From positions 124,001 through 188,000 of the forward strand of contig CAVZZN010000007.1 in the NCBI GenBank assembly GCA_963779805.1: a DNA stretch of 64,000 bases, given 5' to 3'. Within the stretch, counting starts at the first letter, position 1; each line of letters opens with the position of its first letter. The DNA comes from CAIWHR01 sp963779805 (GTDB taxonomy: Bacteria; Pseudomonadota; Gammaproteobacteria; Burkholderiales; Casimicrobiaceae). The position numbers were made by a program, and so were the translations under genes. Under the pieces are notes generated by a model, which had not been told where the DNA came from, ran no database searches, and saw only the letters and a program-made list of their open reading frames with translations. Of the stretch, positions 55,895-64,000 are shown piece by piece.

Positions 55895-57091
55895 ATGTAC
55901 GGCCTCGAGGGCATTCGCGTCATCAGCTTCAACCACTTCCTGATGGGGCCCGTCGGGGTGCAGTACCTGGGCGATCTCGGCGCCGACGTCATCGCCGTCG
56001 AGCCGATCGAGGGCGCATTTCAACGCAAGTGGGGCGGTGTCGACAGCATGACGGTCGATGGCCACACGATGCTTCACCTGGTGGGGAACAGAAACAAGCG
56101 CAGCGTCGCGCTCGACCTGAAGCACCCCCGCGGCCTCGACATCGTGCGCAAGCTCGTTGCCTCCGCCGACGTGGTCACGGAGAATTTTCGCCCCGGCGTG
56201 ATGAAGAAGCTCGGACTCGACTACGAGGCACTGAAGGCCATCAAGCCGGACATCATCTACGCCGCAGGCTCGGGGTTCGGCGCCGACGGACCCTACGTCA
56301 ACCGGCCGGGCCAGGACCTGATCATCCAGGCGATGTCCGGCCTTGCCGCGATCACCGGCAAGCGTGGCGATGGTCCGCGCGCCGTCGGCGTGTCGATCGT
56401 GGATCATCATGGTGCTGCGCTCTACGCGATGGGCATCATGGCGGCATTGTTGCGCCGCCAGCAGAACGGCCAAGGCTGCCGGATCGACGTCAATCTGCTG
56501 AGCGCGTCCTTGAGCCTGCAGCAGGAATCGTTGACCTGCTATCTCAACGGCGGCCGGCCCAAGGACGTCAGTCAGCCCGGGTGCGTCGCGGGCTGGTACT
56601 TCTCGCCGCCCTATGGCATCTATCCCACGGCGGACGGGCACATCGCCATCTCGCTCGGTTCCCTCGAGGTCATCTACGAAATCGTCGGCGTGCCGGAGCC
56701 CGAGCGTATCCCGGCGGACCAGGCATTCGCCGAGCAGGAGCGCATCTCGAACCTGCTGGCCCGCTACCTCGCGACTCGAACGACCGCGCATTGGGTGTCG
56801 CTGTTCCAGCAAAGGGACGTGTGGCACTCCCCCGTGAACGACTATGCAGCCGTGGTCGCCGATCCTCAAGTCCAGCATCTCCAGAGCTTCACCACCGTTC
56901 CGGGCGAGAGCGGCACGCCGGTGACCCTCGTCAGCCATCCTGTTTTCTACGACGGGAAAGCCCCCGGCGTGCGATTGCCTCCACAGCGCCTGGGCGCGCA
57001 ATCGGAGGCCGTCCTCGGCGAGCTTGGATTCAGCGCGGCGGAGATCGATGAGCTGCGCGCTGCGGGCGTCGTTCTCGTTCCGGAACAATAA
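55895..57091 (+). CDS. Class III (CaiB/BaiF family) CoA-transferase, second copy
   Basis: 398 residues. LEGIRVISFNHFLMGPVGVQ, LGDLGADVIAVEPIEG, NFRPGVMKKLGLDYEALK, catalytic D141 in RPGQDLIIQAMSG, GIYPTADGHIAISLGS and WHSPVNDYAAVV. Same fold and length as the copy at 51479. It is probably co-transcribed with the GH88-like gene (58-base gap) and could attach CoA to the acid released or formed from its product. It is convergent with the lactonase-like gene. Intact. Confidence 0.92.
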   Translation: MYGLEGIRVISFNHFLMGPVGVQYLGDLGADVIAVEPIEGAFQRKWGGVDSMTVDGHTMLHLVGNRNKRSVALDLKHPRGLDIVRKLVASADVVTENFRPGVMKKLGLDYEALKAIKPDIIYAAGSGFGADGPYVNRPGQDLIIQAMSGLAAITGKRGDGPRAVGVSIVDHHGAALYAMGIMAALLRRQQNGQGCRIDVNLLSASLSLQQESLTCYLNGGRPKDVSQPGCVAGWYFSPPYGIYPTADGHIAISLGSLEVIYEIVGVPEPERIPADQAFAEQERISNLLARYLATRTTAHWVSLFQQRDVWHSPVNDYAAVVADPQVQHLQSFTTVPGESGTPVTLVSHPVFYDGKAPGVRLPPQRLGAQSEAVLGELGFSAAEIDELRAAGVVLVPEQ

Positions 57092-57173
57092 TCCTGTTGC
57101 TGTCGCCTGCGCGCGAGCCTGCCTCGCTCCGCTCGCACGCTCGATCACCGTGTCGGGCGCGCGTTGCGCCGTT

Positions 57174-57196
57174 GCCGCCGGCCGGGCCGGCGGCAT
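57174..57196. terminator. Perfect 11-bp GC inverted repeat between convergent genes
   Basis: TGCCGCCGGCC (57174-57184) and GGCCGGCGGCA (57186-57196) are exact inverted copies around a single base, ending right at the stop of the lactonase-like gene and 82 bases after the CoA-transferase stop. The position suits a shared terminator, but there is no T-run on either side, so intrinsic termination is doubtful; it may stabilise 3' ends. Confidence 0.45.
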
Positions 57197-58117
57197 TCAC
57201 ATGTGCGAGAACATCGTCCGGCCGGGTACGTCGAGCTGCGCCGCCAGCACCGAACCCGACTCGGACTCGGTGATGTAGAGAGTCCTGTTGTCCTTGCCGC
57301 CGTAGGCGACATTGGTCGTGGCGAGGCCTGCGCACGAGTTGATGCGCGCGAGCGGCTCGCCCAGGCGGCTGAACAACCACACGACTCCCAGTCCGATATG
57401 AGCCACGGCGAGGTTGCCGGCGGTATCGATCGCAAGCCCGTCGGGGCCACCCAGCCCGCCCGAAAGCTGGACGAAGACGCCGACCTTGTACGGCGTCCTG
57501 CTGCCGGGGAGCAACGGCACGCGCCAGACGCAATTCCCGCGCGTGACGTTCACGAACACCGCCTGCTCCGACGCATCGAGCACGAGCCCGTTGGGGCTCG
57601 GGATGTTGTCGAGCAGGCGATCGAGTTTTCCATCGACGCGCAGGCGATACAGGCAACCCGAAGGATCATGGAGCCCGGTGAGCCCCTGATCCGTGAAGTA
57701 AAGGTCACCGTTCGAGGCAAAGACGAGGTCGTTCACGCCCTTGAATCGATCGAGCGCGGCGCGATCGAGGTACGGGCTGACAGCGCGCGTTTCGGGATCG
57801 ACGACCATGATGCCGTGACGATAGTCCGCCACGAAGATACGGCCGTCACGATGGATCTTCAGGCCATTCGGCTCACCGTCGTATTCCGTGAAGAGCTCGA
57901 CCTCGCCATCGGGCTCGATGCGAAAGATCCTGCCCCAGGCAACGTCGACGACGTAAAGACGTCCCGAGCGGTCGAACGAGGGCCCCTCCAGGAAGCAAGG
58001 TGTCTCGGCGCCGCCGCGCTGGACGTCGATCCAGCGATTGCTGCGGCCACGAATGCGGAACGGCTCGGGGATCCGCGCGAACACGGTCGTCGCAACGGTC
58101 GGGGGCGCTGCATACAT
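57197..58117 (-). CDS. SMP-30/gluconolactonase family protein
   Basis: 306 residues of a six-bladed propeller: FLEGPSFDRSGRLYVVDVAW (first metal-site glutamate region), DGEPNGLKIHRDGRIFVADY, GVNDLVFASNGDLYFTDQGL (asparagine/aspartate metal ligands), SPNGLVLDASEQAVFVNVTR and GGPDGLAIDTAGNLAVAH. These are the calcium- or zinc-coordinating positions of SMP-30 lactonases, which open sugar-acid lactones. Start ATG 58117 is preferred, with AAGGA seven bases upstream; the frame extends to 58165. It is the last gene of the sugar ABC transporter operon, 67 bases after the ATPase. Intact. Confidence 0.88.
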   Translation of the reverse strand: MYAAPPTVATTVFARIPEPFRIRGRSNRWIDVQRGGAETPCFLEGPSFDRSGRLYVVDVAWGRIFRIEPDGEVELFTEYDGEPNGLKIHRDGRIFVADYRHGIMVVDPETRAVSPYLDRAALDRFKGVNDLVFASNGDLYFTDQGLTGLHDPSGCLYRLRVDGKLDRLLDNIPSPNGLVLDASEQAVFVNVTRGNCVWRVPLLPGSRTPYKVGVFVQLSGGLGGPDGLAIDTAGNLAVAHIGLGVVWLFSRLGEPLARINSCAGLATTNVAYGGKDNRTLYITESESGSVLAAQLDVPGRTMFSHM

Positions 58118-58184
58118 GCGGGATCCTTCGCGGAAAGCACGGCCGGCGGGAGCCCCGGGGGCCACCGTCGTGCATGACCCGGGC

Positions 58185-59277
58185 CTAACGAATTGCGCTC
58201 TGGGTCTGCGGGTCGAAAAAGTGCAGCCGCTCGCTCGGGGCGGATAGGGATACCGTGTCGCCCGGCTTCAGATTCGAATCGGGATCCACGCCCGCCACCG
58301 TCATGACCAGATCGCCGACACGAACTTCCATGACGATTTCCGAGCCGAGCTGCTCGATCACCTCGACCACGGCCTTGCCCAACGGCTCGCGGGTGTCGTT
58401 GACCTGCAGGTGCTCAGGGCGTACGCCCATGATCACCGGGCGGTCCCTCCACGCGGCCAGCGCGGCCCTGTGCTTCGGGGCCACCCGGGCGCGCACGTGC
58501 TGGTTGCCCACCACCAATTCGTCGCCTTCGGCTCGAGGCACCACCGGGAGGAAGTTCATCGACGGGGCACCGATGAAACCGGCCACGAACTGGTTGGCCG
58601 GCTCGCCATAGACCTCGAGCGGCGTCCCGCACTGCTGGATGCAGCCGTCTTTCATGATGACGACCCGATCGCCCAGGGTCATCGCTTCGACCTGATCGTG
58701 CGTGACGAAGACCGAGGTGGTCGGAACGCGCGCGCGCAACCGCTTGATCTCGATTCGCATCTGCGCGCGCAGCTTGGCATCGAGGTTCGACAGCGGCTCG
58801 TCGAACAGGAACACCTTGGGATTGCGCACGATGCAGCGACCCAGAGCGACGCGCTGCTGCTGTCCGCCCGAGAGCTGGCGCGGCTTGCGATCCATCAGCT
58901 CGCCGAGCCCGAGAATGCCCGCTGCGCGATCGATGGCGGCCTTGATCTCGGCTTTCGGCACCTTCTTGTTCCGCAGCCCGAACGCGAGATTGTCGTACAC
59001 GGTCATGTGCTGATACAGCGCGTAGTTCTGGAACACCATGGCCACGTCGCGGTCGCGGGGCGGCAGGTTGTTCACCACCCGGTCGCCGATGCGTATTTCG
59101 CCGCTGCTGATCTCCTCCAGGCCGGCGATCATGCGCAGCGTCGTCGATTTCCCGCAACCGGACGGGCCGACCAGGACGATGAACTCCTTGTCCCGTATCG
59201 TCAGGTCGATGTCCCTTACGGCGTGCTGCATGCGTGCCGTAATGCTTGTTCACCTTGGTGAGAACAATCTCGCTCAT
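58185..59277 (-). CDS. Sugar-type ABC importer ATPase (UgpC/MalK/MsmK family)
   Basis: Walker A GPSGCGKST, Q-loop MVFQNYALYQHMTV, signature LSGGQQQRVALGR, Walker B VFLFDEPLSNLDAKL, H-loop VFVTHDQVEA, and the CUT1 OB-fold C-domain (IMGVRPEHLQV, LGSEIVMEVRVGDL). It energises sugar import. As read, the frame opens at ATG 59231 (MQHAVRDIDL), but the true N-terminus MSEIVLTKVNKHYGTHA starts at 59277 in another frame; an extra base or two near 59236 separates them. Removing them restores HAVRDIDLTI after KHYGT. About 364 residues. Confidence 0.9.
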
Positions 59278-59424
59278 TTCGTGAATGACCTGTCAGTGCG
59301 GGCAGCCCGCCCGCACGCTCCTGCGGTTCCGAGCGCCGAGACGCTTCGGAACACCCGGAGCGCGAGGGGCTGCAACGCTCGACGGCGCCGGGATCTGCCC
59401 GGTGCCATCGAGCGGTCTACCGCT

Positions 59425-60738
59425 TCACTTCGCGGCCGCGGCGTTGTGGATGCTCACGGCGCCTTCCGCCAGCGCCTTCGGAATGTTCTCGCGCTACCCC
59501 GTGACGGCGGCGGTCATCGCGTCGTTGTAGGCCTTGTGCACGGCCGTCCAGCTGCGGGAAGTAATAGGCGCCGAGTGCGTGATGTGCGGAGGATCGAGAT
59601 ACAGGGCCTTGAGCTGGCGCATGAAAGGATCCGTCTGTGCGATCTTCGCCCACAACGATTCGTTCGGCGGCGGCGCGCCGGTCTTCTTCCAGAGCGCCAA
59701 CTGGCCTTCCTCGTCGGACATGATGGCCGACAGCATCTCCTTCGCCAGCGCCTTGCGATCAGCCGGAATCGACTTCGGAATCGCCCAGCCCCAGATCTCG
59801 TTCCAGTTCTCGACCTTCTTGCCCATCGGGCCCAGCGGGAAGCGCGTGGCGAGACCGACCTTGCCGGCAACCTTCGACTTGGCGGGATCGTTGAAGTCGT
59901 TCCACTACGTCGTGTCCGCCACCGTCATCGCGGCGTCTCCGACCGTGAACACGGCATTCGCCTCGTTGCGGTCGTACGACGGCATGCCGTTGCGGCGCGA
60001 TCTTGTCCTTGTTGAGCGCGTCCCACCAGAATTCGGCCACCTGGCGCATGCACGGCTCGGTCATGTTGCTCTGCCAGCCGGCCTTCGCGAGCAGGGCGTT
60101 GTCGCGAGTGAACATCGGCTTCATCACGTCGCAGTTGTTGTTCCACATGACCAGAGGGTGAAGTTCCAGTCGGCGTTCTTGTTCATGCCGCCCACGTAAC
60201 CCGAACTTGACCTTGCCCTGGGATTGCAGCCGCTTGCTGAGCGCCACGAACTCGGCCCAGGTCTTCGGCAGCTCGCTCTCGGCTTGATGAGGTCGGTCCG
60301 GTAGAAGAACACGCCGAGGGTCTGCCCCATCGGCACCACGGTCGTTCTTGCCGTCCTTGTTGGCGAAGATGATCGGATCCGATGGCCCACTTGTCGGCGT
60401 ACTTGAGACCCGCGACGTCGTCGAGCGGCTCCAGCAGGTGCGCCCAGAGCTGGCCCCAGTCGTCGTTGTGCCAGATGACGTCGTATTGATCCGAGTTCGA
60501 CGTCAGCGAAGCGGTCATCTTCTCGACGTAGACGCCGTAGGAGTTCGGGACCTTGATGATCTTGACGTTATGCGCTTGGCGCCCCACTTCACCATCATGT
60601 CGATGGAGGCCTCCTGCATCGGATTGGGCTGATAGCCGATCCGCAGTTCCTTCTGCTGGGCGGTCGCTGGACTCGCACCGCTGCGAGCAGCGCAAGGCCG
60701 GCGATGCCGGACACCAGCAATTTCCTCATTTGCCTCAT
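59425..60738 (-). pseudogene. Sugar-type ABC importer substrate-binding protein (several frameshifts and one in-frame stop)
   Basis: A family 1 extracellular binding protein of about 435 residues. The signal MRQMRKLLVSGIAGLALLAA follows GGAGG and ATG 60738, then AQQKELRIGYQPNPMQEASI, SNSDQYDVIWHNDDWGQLWA, VMWNNNCDVMKPMFTRDNAL, GWQSNMTEPCMRQVAEFWWD and NEIWGWAIPKSIPADRKALA, typical of SBP_bac_1. Breaks near 60665, 60565, 60375, 60345, 60285, 60200, 60150, 60000 and 59905. A TAG at 59494-59496 interrupts the last helix, after which ENIPKALAEGAVSIHNAAAA continues in frame to the stop at 59425. Probably sequence error. Confidence 0.78.
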
Positions 60739-60830
60739 GAACTTCCTCCTTTTGTCTATCCAACCATCGTCTTGTTCACGTGCGTCACAGCAACGTCGGC
60801 CGGTCTGTTGTCACGGACCGGCGAGCGCAT

Positions 60831-61679
60831 TCAGATCCTCAAACCTCGGATCACGTACTTCTGCCCGAACAGCGTCAGCAGGAACGCCGGCACGAGCGCC
60901 ATCACGGACGGTCGCCGCCATGAGGTTCCACTGCATGCCCATCTCCGACACGAACTGCGCCATCACGACCGTGATCACCGGCACGCGTTTGCCGGTCAGG
61001 ATCAGCGCGAACAGGAACTCGTTCCAGGTGAACAGCCAGCACAGTATCGCGAGCGCCGAGATGGCCGGGAGGCGGACGGCAGCGCCACGCGGATAGAACG
61101 CTCCCCAGCGCGTGCAGCCGTCGATCAGTCGCGGCGTATTCCATCGACGGATCGATGCCGTCGAAGAAGCCCTTCATCAGCCACGAGAAGAAGCAGATGT
61201 GGACGGCGATGTGCGGCAGCAGCAGGCCGGTATAGGTGTCGTAGATGCCCCAGCTCTGGTCACGAAGTAGAGCGGCAGCACCCAGGAGATGTAGGGCACG
61301 CAGCGGAACACGTAGATCATGCCGAACCAGCTGCTCGCGATGCCGGCCCGCGGAAGCGCGACAGCATGTAGCCGCTCGAGACCGTCACCAGCAGCGAGAA
61401 GACGGTGGCGAGCGTCGCGATCAGCGCCGCTGTTGATGAACGCCTGGACGATCCGCTCGTCGCGCAGCACCTGCGGCGAAGCTGTCGAGCGTGAACTCCG
61501 TGCCGCGTGGACGTAGTAGACGCCCGACTCCGGTCGCAGCGACGTCAGGATCAGCCACAGGACGGGAAACGCGAAGAGGAAGCAGATGGCACCAGCGCCA
61601 GCGCGAACAACGCACGGCGCGTCGCCCGGCGCCATGGATCCGAAGAAGCGGATCGGCGACCATGCTCATCGGCGACAGG
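60831..61679 (-). pseudogene. Sugar-type ABC importer permease, MalG-like (frameshifted)
   Basis: About 280 residues. After MSMVADPLLRIHGAG come FLFAFPVLWLILTSLRPESG (first helix), SSWFGMIYVFRCVPYISWVL and LPLYFVTRAGASTT. Then follow segments recoverable in other frames around the EAA loop (61140-61200), VMALVPAFLLTLFGQKYVIR and the stop after GLRI, a classic MalG C-terminus. Breaks near 61620, 61515, 61480, 61425, 61350, 61260, 61130, 61070 and 60905. ATG overlaps the malF-like stop (ATGA). Confidence 0.75.
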
Positions 61680-62583
61680 CCTTTGCGACGCGGTCGACGA
61701 ACGCGATAGAGCACGAGACCGATCACCAGGATGATCAGTGCACCGATGATCGCGGCGGCCGAACCTCGGCCGAAGATCGAGGATTCACGAACGCCTGCAC
61801 GTAGGCATAGATGCTGAACAGCTCCGTCGAGCCGGGCCGGCCCGCCGCCGGTGAGCGCCCAGACGATGTCGAAGGTGCGAAAGGCGTCGATCGCGCGGAT
61901 CACCACGCAGACGACGATCACCGGGCGCAGCATCGGCAGCGTCAGGTGGCAGAACACGCGCCAGGCGCGTGGTGCCGTCGATGGCGGCCGCTTCGAACGG
62001 CTCCTTCGGCAGGCTCTGCAGGCCGGCCAGCAGCAGCAGCGTGAACCACGGAGTCCACAGCCAGCAGTCGGTCAGCACGATGATGCGAGAAGGCGGTCCA
62101 GCGCTGCACCAGCCACGGCTGGCCCGTTCGAGGCCGAGGACCTCGATCAGGGCGTTCACCGCGCCGAACTGGTCGTTGAAGATCCAGCGCACCATGATGG
62201 CCGCGATGACCGGGGCCACCATCAGGGGCAGCAGCAGGACGGTCTGCACGAGCTTCTGCCCGCGGAACGGCCGGTTGAGGGCGATGGCGAGCGCGAGGCC
62301 GATGACGAGCGATATCGTGACGCTCGCGACCATGAACAGGAAGGTGTTCGGCAGGACGATCTCGAGGAATTCAGGGTCGGTGAGTACGGCGGCGTAGTGC
62401 GACAACCCGATCCATGTCCTCTTCGGATTGAACAGCATCCAGTCGCGGAAGCTGGCGCTGACCGCCGATGAAGATCGGGACCACCTGGAACAGGATCAGC
62501 AGAATCACCGCCGGGGCGATCAGCATCAGCATGAACCGCTGCCGCTCGCCGAACAGAACTCGGGAACTCCGCCCCTCGATCAT
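61676..62583 (-). pseudogene. Sugar-type ABC importer permease, MalF-like (frameshifted)
   Basis: About 300 residues. MIEGRSSRVLFGERQRFMLM, then LIAPAVILLILFQVVPIFIG (first helix), MLFNPKRTWIGLSHYAAVLT, NTFLFMVASVTISLVIGLAL, LLPLMVAPVIAAIMVRWIFN and LLLLAGLQSLPKEPFEAAAI with the start of the EAA loop DGTTR. Breaks near 62463, 62088, 61968 and 61850. The ATG at 62583 is nine bases after GGGAGG; an adjacent in-frame ATG at 62592 is too close to it. It is the first transporter gene, 58 bases after the enoyl-CoA hydratase gene. Confidence 0.78.
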
Positions 62584-62641
62584 CGCCACCATCCTCCCGT
62601 TCGCGAAACCGTTATCGCTGAAGCCGGCAGCATCCGCGCGC

Positions 62642-63439
62642 TCACCCGCGCGAACGATTCTTCTTCCGGTCGACAAATGCGTTCAGTCCCGCCCTGGCGT
62701 GCGGGACGCTGAAGTTCGTGACATACGCCAACGCTTCGAATCGCATGCCCGCCGCGAGGTCGAGCGCGTCGGCCTGCTGCAAGGCGCTCTTGGCGATCCT
62801 GAGCGCAAACGAGTTCCTCTGCCCGAGGGTCGTTGCGAGATCGAAGGCTGCCGAGCGCAGCTGCGCCGGGGGAACGAGGCGGTTGATGAAGCCGAATTCG
62901 CGGCACTCCTGCGCCGAATAGTGCCTGCCCGTCAGCACCATCTCCATCGCTCGGTTGGGACCCATCTTTCGGGGCGCGAGCTGGGTCCCACCCCAGCCGG
63001 GCATCGTATCGAGCGTGATCTCGGGAAAACCGAACACGGCGCTCTCGGATGCGACGATCATGTCGCAGGATAGCGCCAGCTCGAAGCCGCCTCCCAGCGC
63101 GAAGCCGTTGACCATCGCAATGGTCGGCTTCGGATACTCGCGGATGCGCAGGAACAACCGGTGACCGGACGTCATCTGGTCGAAAGCGTCCGTGGTGTCC
63201 ATCTTGGCGAGACGCTCGATGTCAGCCCCGGCGACGAACGCCCTTTCACCCGCGCCCGTGATGATCAGCACCTTCGCGGAGTCGTCGGTTTCGAGGGCGT
63301 CGAGCAGGTTGCGCAGTCTCGCGAACACCGCGTCGTTCAACGCGTTCAGCTTGTCCGGACGATTGATCGTGGCGATGGCGATCGGCCCCTCGCGTTCCAG
63401 CAGCACGACCTCCGGTACGGCGCTCGTCGAAACATTCAT
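62642..63439 (-). CDS. Enoyl-CoA hydratase/isomerase family protein
   Basis: 265 residues of the crotonase fold: ATINRPDKLNALNDAVFARL, AFVAGADIERLAKMD (oxyanion-hole segment), MVNGFALGGGFELALSCDMI with E120 and FGFPEITLDTMPGWGGTQ with E140, the two catalytic glutamates of true hydratases. It hydrates 2-enoyl-CoA. Start ATG 63439 (MNVSTSAVPEVVLLEREG) gives the family length; the frame is open 23 codons further. It sits upstream of the sugar ABC transporter genes on the same strand. Intact. Confidence 0.92.
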   Translation of the reverse strand: MNVSTSAVPEVVLLEREGPIAIATINRPDKLNALNDAVFARLRNLLDALETDDSAKVLIITGAGERAFVAGADIERLAKMDTTDAFDQMTSGHRLFLRIREYPKPTIAMVNGFALGGGFELALSCDMIVASESAVFGFPEITLDTMPGWGGTQLAPRKMGPNRAMEMVLTGRHYSAQECREFGFINRLVPPAQLRSAAFDLATTLGQRNSFALRIAKSALQQADALDLAAGMRFEALAYVTNFSVPHARAGLNAFVDRKKNRSRG

Positions 63440-63632
63440 AACGATGGGCCCCAGCCGAGATGGAAGGGGCGTATGCGATCCGGTCCGCACCGACACCGCA
63501 GGCAACACGCCCGCTGGACAGCCCGGGACCCGGACGCCATCCGCCAGAGTACGTAGCGCATGTGCTCGGCGTCAAGTAGCAACGGCGCACCGTGCGCAGT
63601 TCCGATCCGCCTGCAATCTCGACACGACGGCC

Positions 63633-64000
63633 TCAGCCGGCGCTCGCTGCAAGGGCGAAGTCGGACCGCTCGTAGTGGGCCACGATCTCGCGCGCCGTGG
63701 CGACCCAGACGCCATCGTGGCCGCAGATGTACTCCAGTGCCGACTCGAGGGCGCCGATCCGATGCGGTTGACCCGTGATGAACGGATGCACGGCAATCGC
63801 CATGACGCGACCGGATTCGGCACCCTCCTCGTACAGGGTGTCGAACTGCGCGCGAATCGTGCGCTCGAACTCGGGCACGGACGCCTTCATCTCGAAGTAC
63901 GCTGGCGCGTCGTTGGCCTGCAGCGTGTACGGGATCGACACGAGACGCGGCGAGCCCACCTCCATCGTGTAGGGCTGATCGTCGTTGACCCAGTCGCAGA
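63633..64000 (-). CDS. Polysaccharide deacetylase family protein, C-terminal part
   Basis: 122 codons before the window edge. DWVNDDQPYTMEVG and RLVSIPYTLQANDAPAYF, then FDTLYEEGAESGRVMAIAVH PFITGQPHRI and a final GVWVATAREIVAHYERSDF, are the C-terminal half of the NodB-like polysaccharide deacetylase/allantoinase PuuE-type family. AVHPFITGQPHR corresponds to the late histidine motif. The metal-binding Asp-His-His half lies outside the window. The protein hydrolyses an amide or acetyl group on a sugar or ureide. It is the same strand as the hydratase gene, 193 bases upstream of it. Confidence 0.82.
   Translation of the reverse strand, partial: CDWVNDDQPYTMEVGSPRLVSIPYTLQANDAPAYFEMKASVPEFERTIRAQFDTLYEEGAESGRVMAIAVHPFITGQPHRIGALESALEYICGHDGVWVATAREIVAHYERSDFALAASAG

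Noticed and set aside
59494..59496. In-frame TAG in the sugar-binding protein as a recoded (pyrrolysine) codon
   Set aside because: No pyrrolysine genes are visible, the family has no such residue, and the gene is full of other errors, so a base error is far more likely.

Overview
The window reads as a GC-rich chromosomal segment of a betaproteobacterium, most likely Burkholderiales. The first 11.7 kb is housekeeping DNA in an arrangement I associate with that group: a HAD phosphatase and rluC diverging from rne, a low-molecular-weight phosphotyrosine phosphatase convergent with rne, uvrB, an ABC exporter, an aspartate/aromatic aminotransferase, then tRNA-Gly(GCC) and tRNA-Cys(GCA). An IS5-type insertion sequence is cut by the left edge. 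No rRNA, CRISPR array or phage genes were seen. The genus is not determinable from what I can see.

12-22.2 kb is one minus-strand operon. A peptide/nickel-type ABC importer (binding protein, two permeases, two ATPases) is interleaved with both subunits of a hydantoinase/5-oxoprolinase-type enzyme and an alpha/beta-hydrolase that lacks the nucleophile serine. 22.4-24.3 kb is a scar zone with broken remnants of an epimerase, a fasciclin-domain protein and a methyltransferase.

24.3-46.5 kb is the main attraction: a corrinoid-dependent one-carbon system. On the minus strand, a B12-binding corrinoid protein, a UroD-type methyltransferase, a methyl-THF:corrinoid methyltransferase read in frame with a [2Fe-2S]/ASKHA corrinoid activator, a MetV-MetF fusion, a DUF1638 protein and a phytanoyl-CoA-type dioxygenase form one tight operon. 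Upstream of it lie a second operon (fatty-acid-hydroxylase-like membrane protein, TRAP transporter DctP-Q-M, FAD oxidoreductase) and a third unit (PanB-like enzyme, GntR regulator, and a single polypeptide fusing a UroD-type methyltransferase to its own corrinoid domain). Divergently, on the plus strand, come a BHMT-like homocysteine methyltransferase, a ParDE-type pair, a haloacid dehalogenase, formate-THF ligase and 5-formyl-THF cyclo-ligase. A working model is uptake of a methylated compound by the TRAP system, demethylation by the UroD proteins to a corrinoid, transfer to THF, oxidation by MetVF and exit through formyl-THF/formate. The substrate is unknown.

46.7-64 kb is a catabolic region built from repeated types: two MaoC-like hydratases, two GH88-like proteins and two class III CoA-transferases. 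With them are an FMN-dependent hydroxyacid dehydrogenase, a DHDPS-family aldolase/dehydratase, a P5C-reductase-like protein, an acyl-CoA dehydrogenase, an enoyl-CoA hydratase, an SMP-30-type lactonase, a complete sugar-type ABC importer and the end of a polysaccharide-deacetylase-family gene.

An important caveat is that many conserved genes, above all at 27.5-41.1 kb and 59.4-62.6 kb, are interrupted by frameshifts. Nearly all those I could resolve are single extra bases, and several genes carry three or more. I read this mainly as sequence or assembly error, so broken genes are annotated over their full reconstructed extent and typed as pseudogene only because the frame as given is not continuous.
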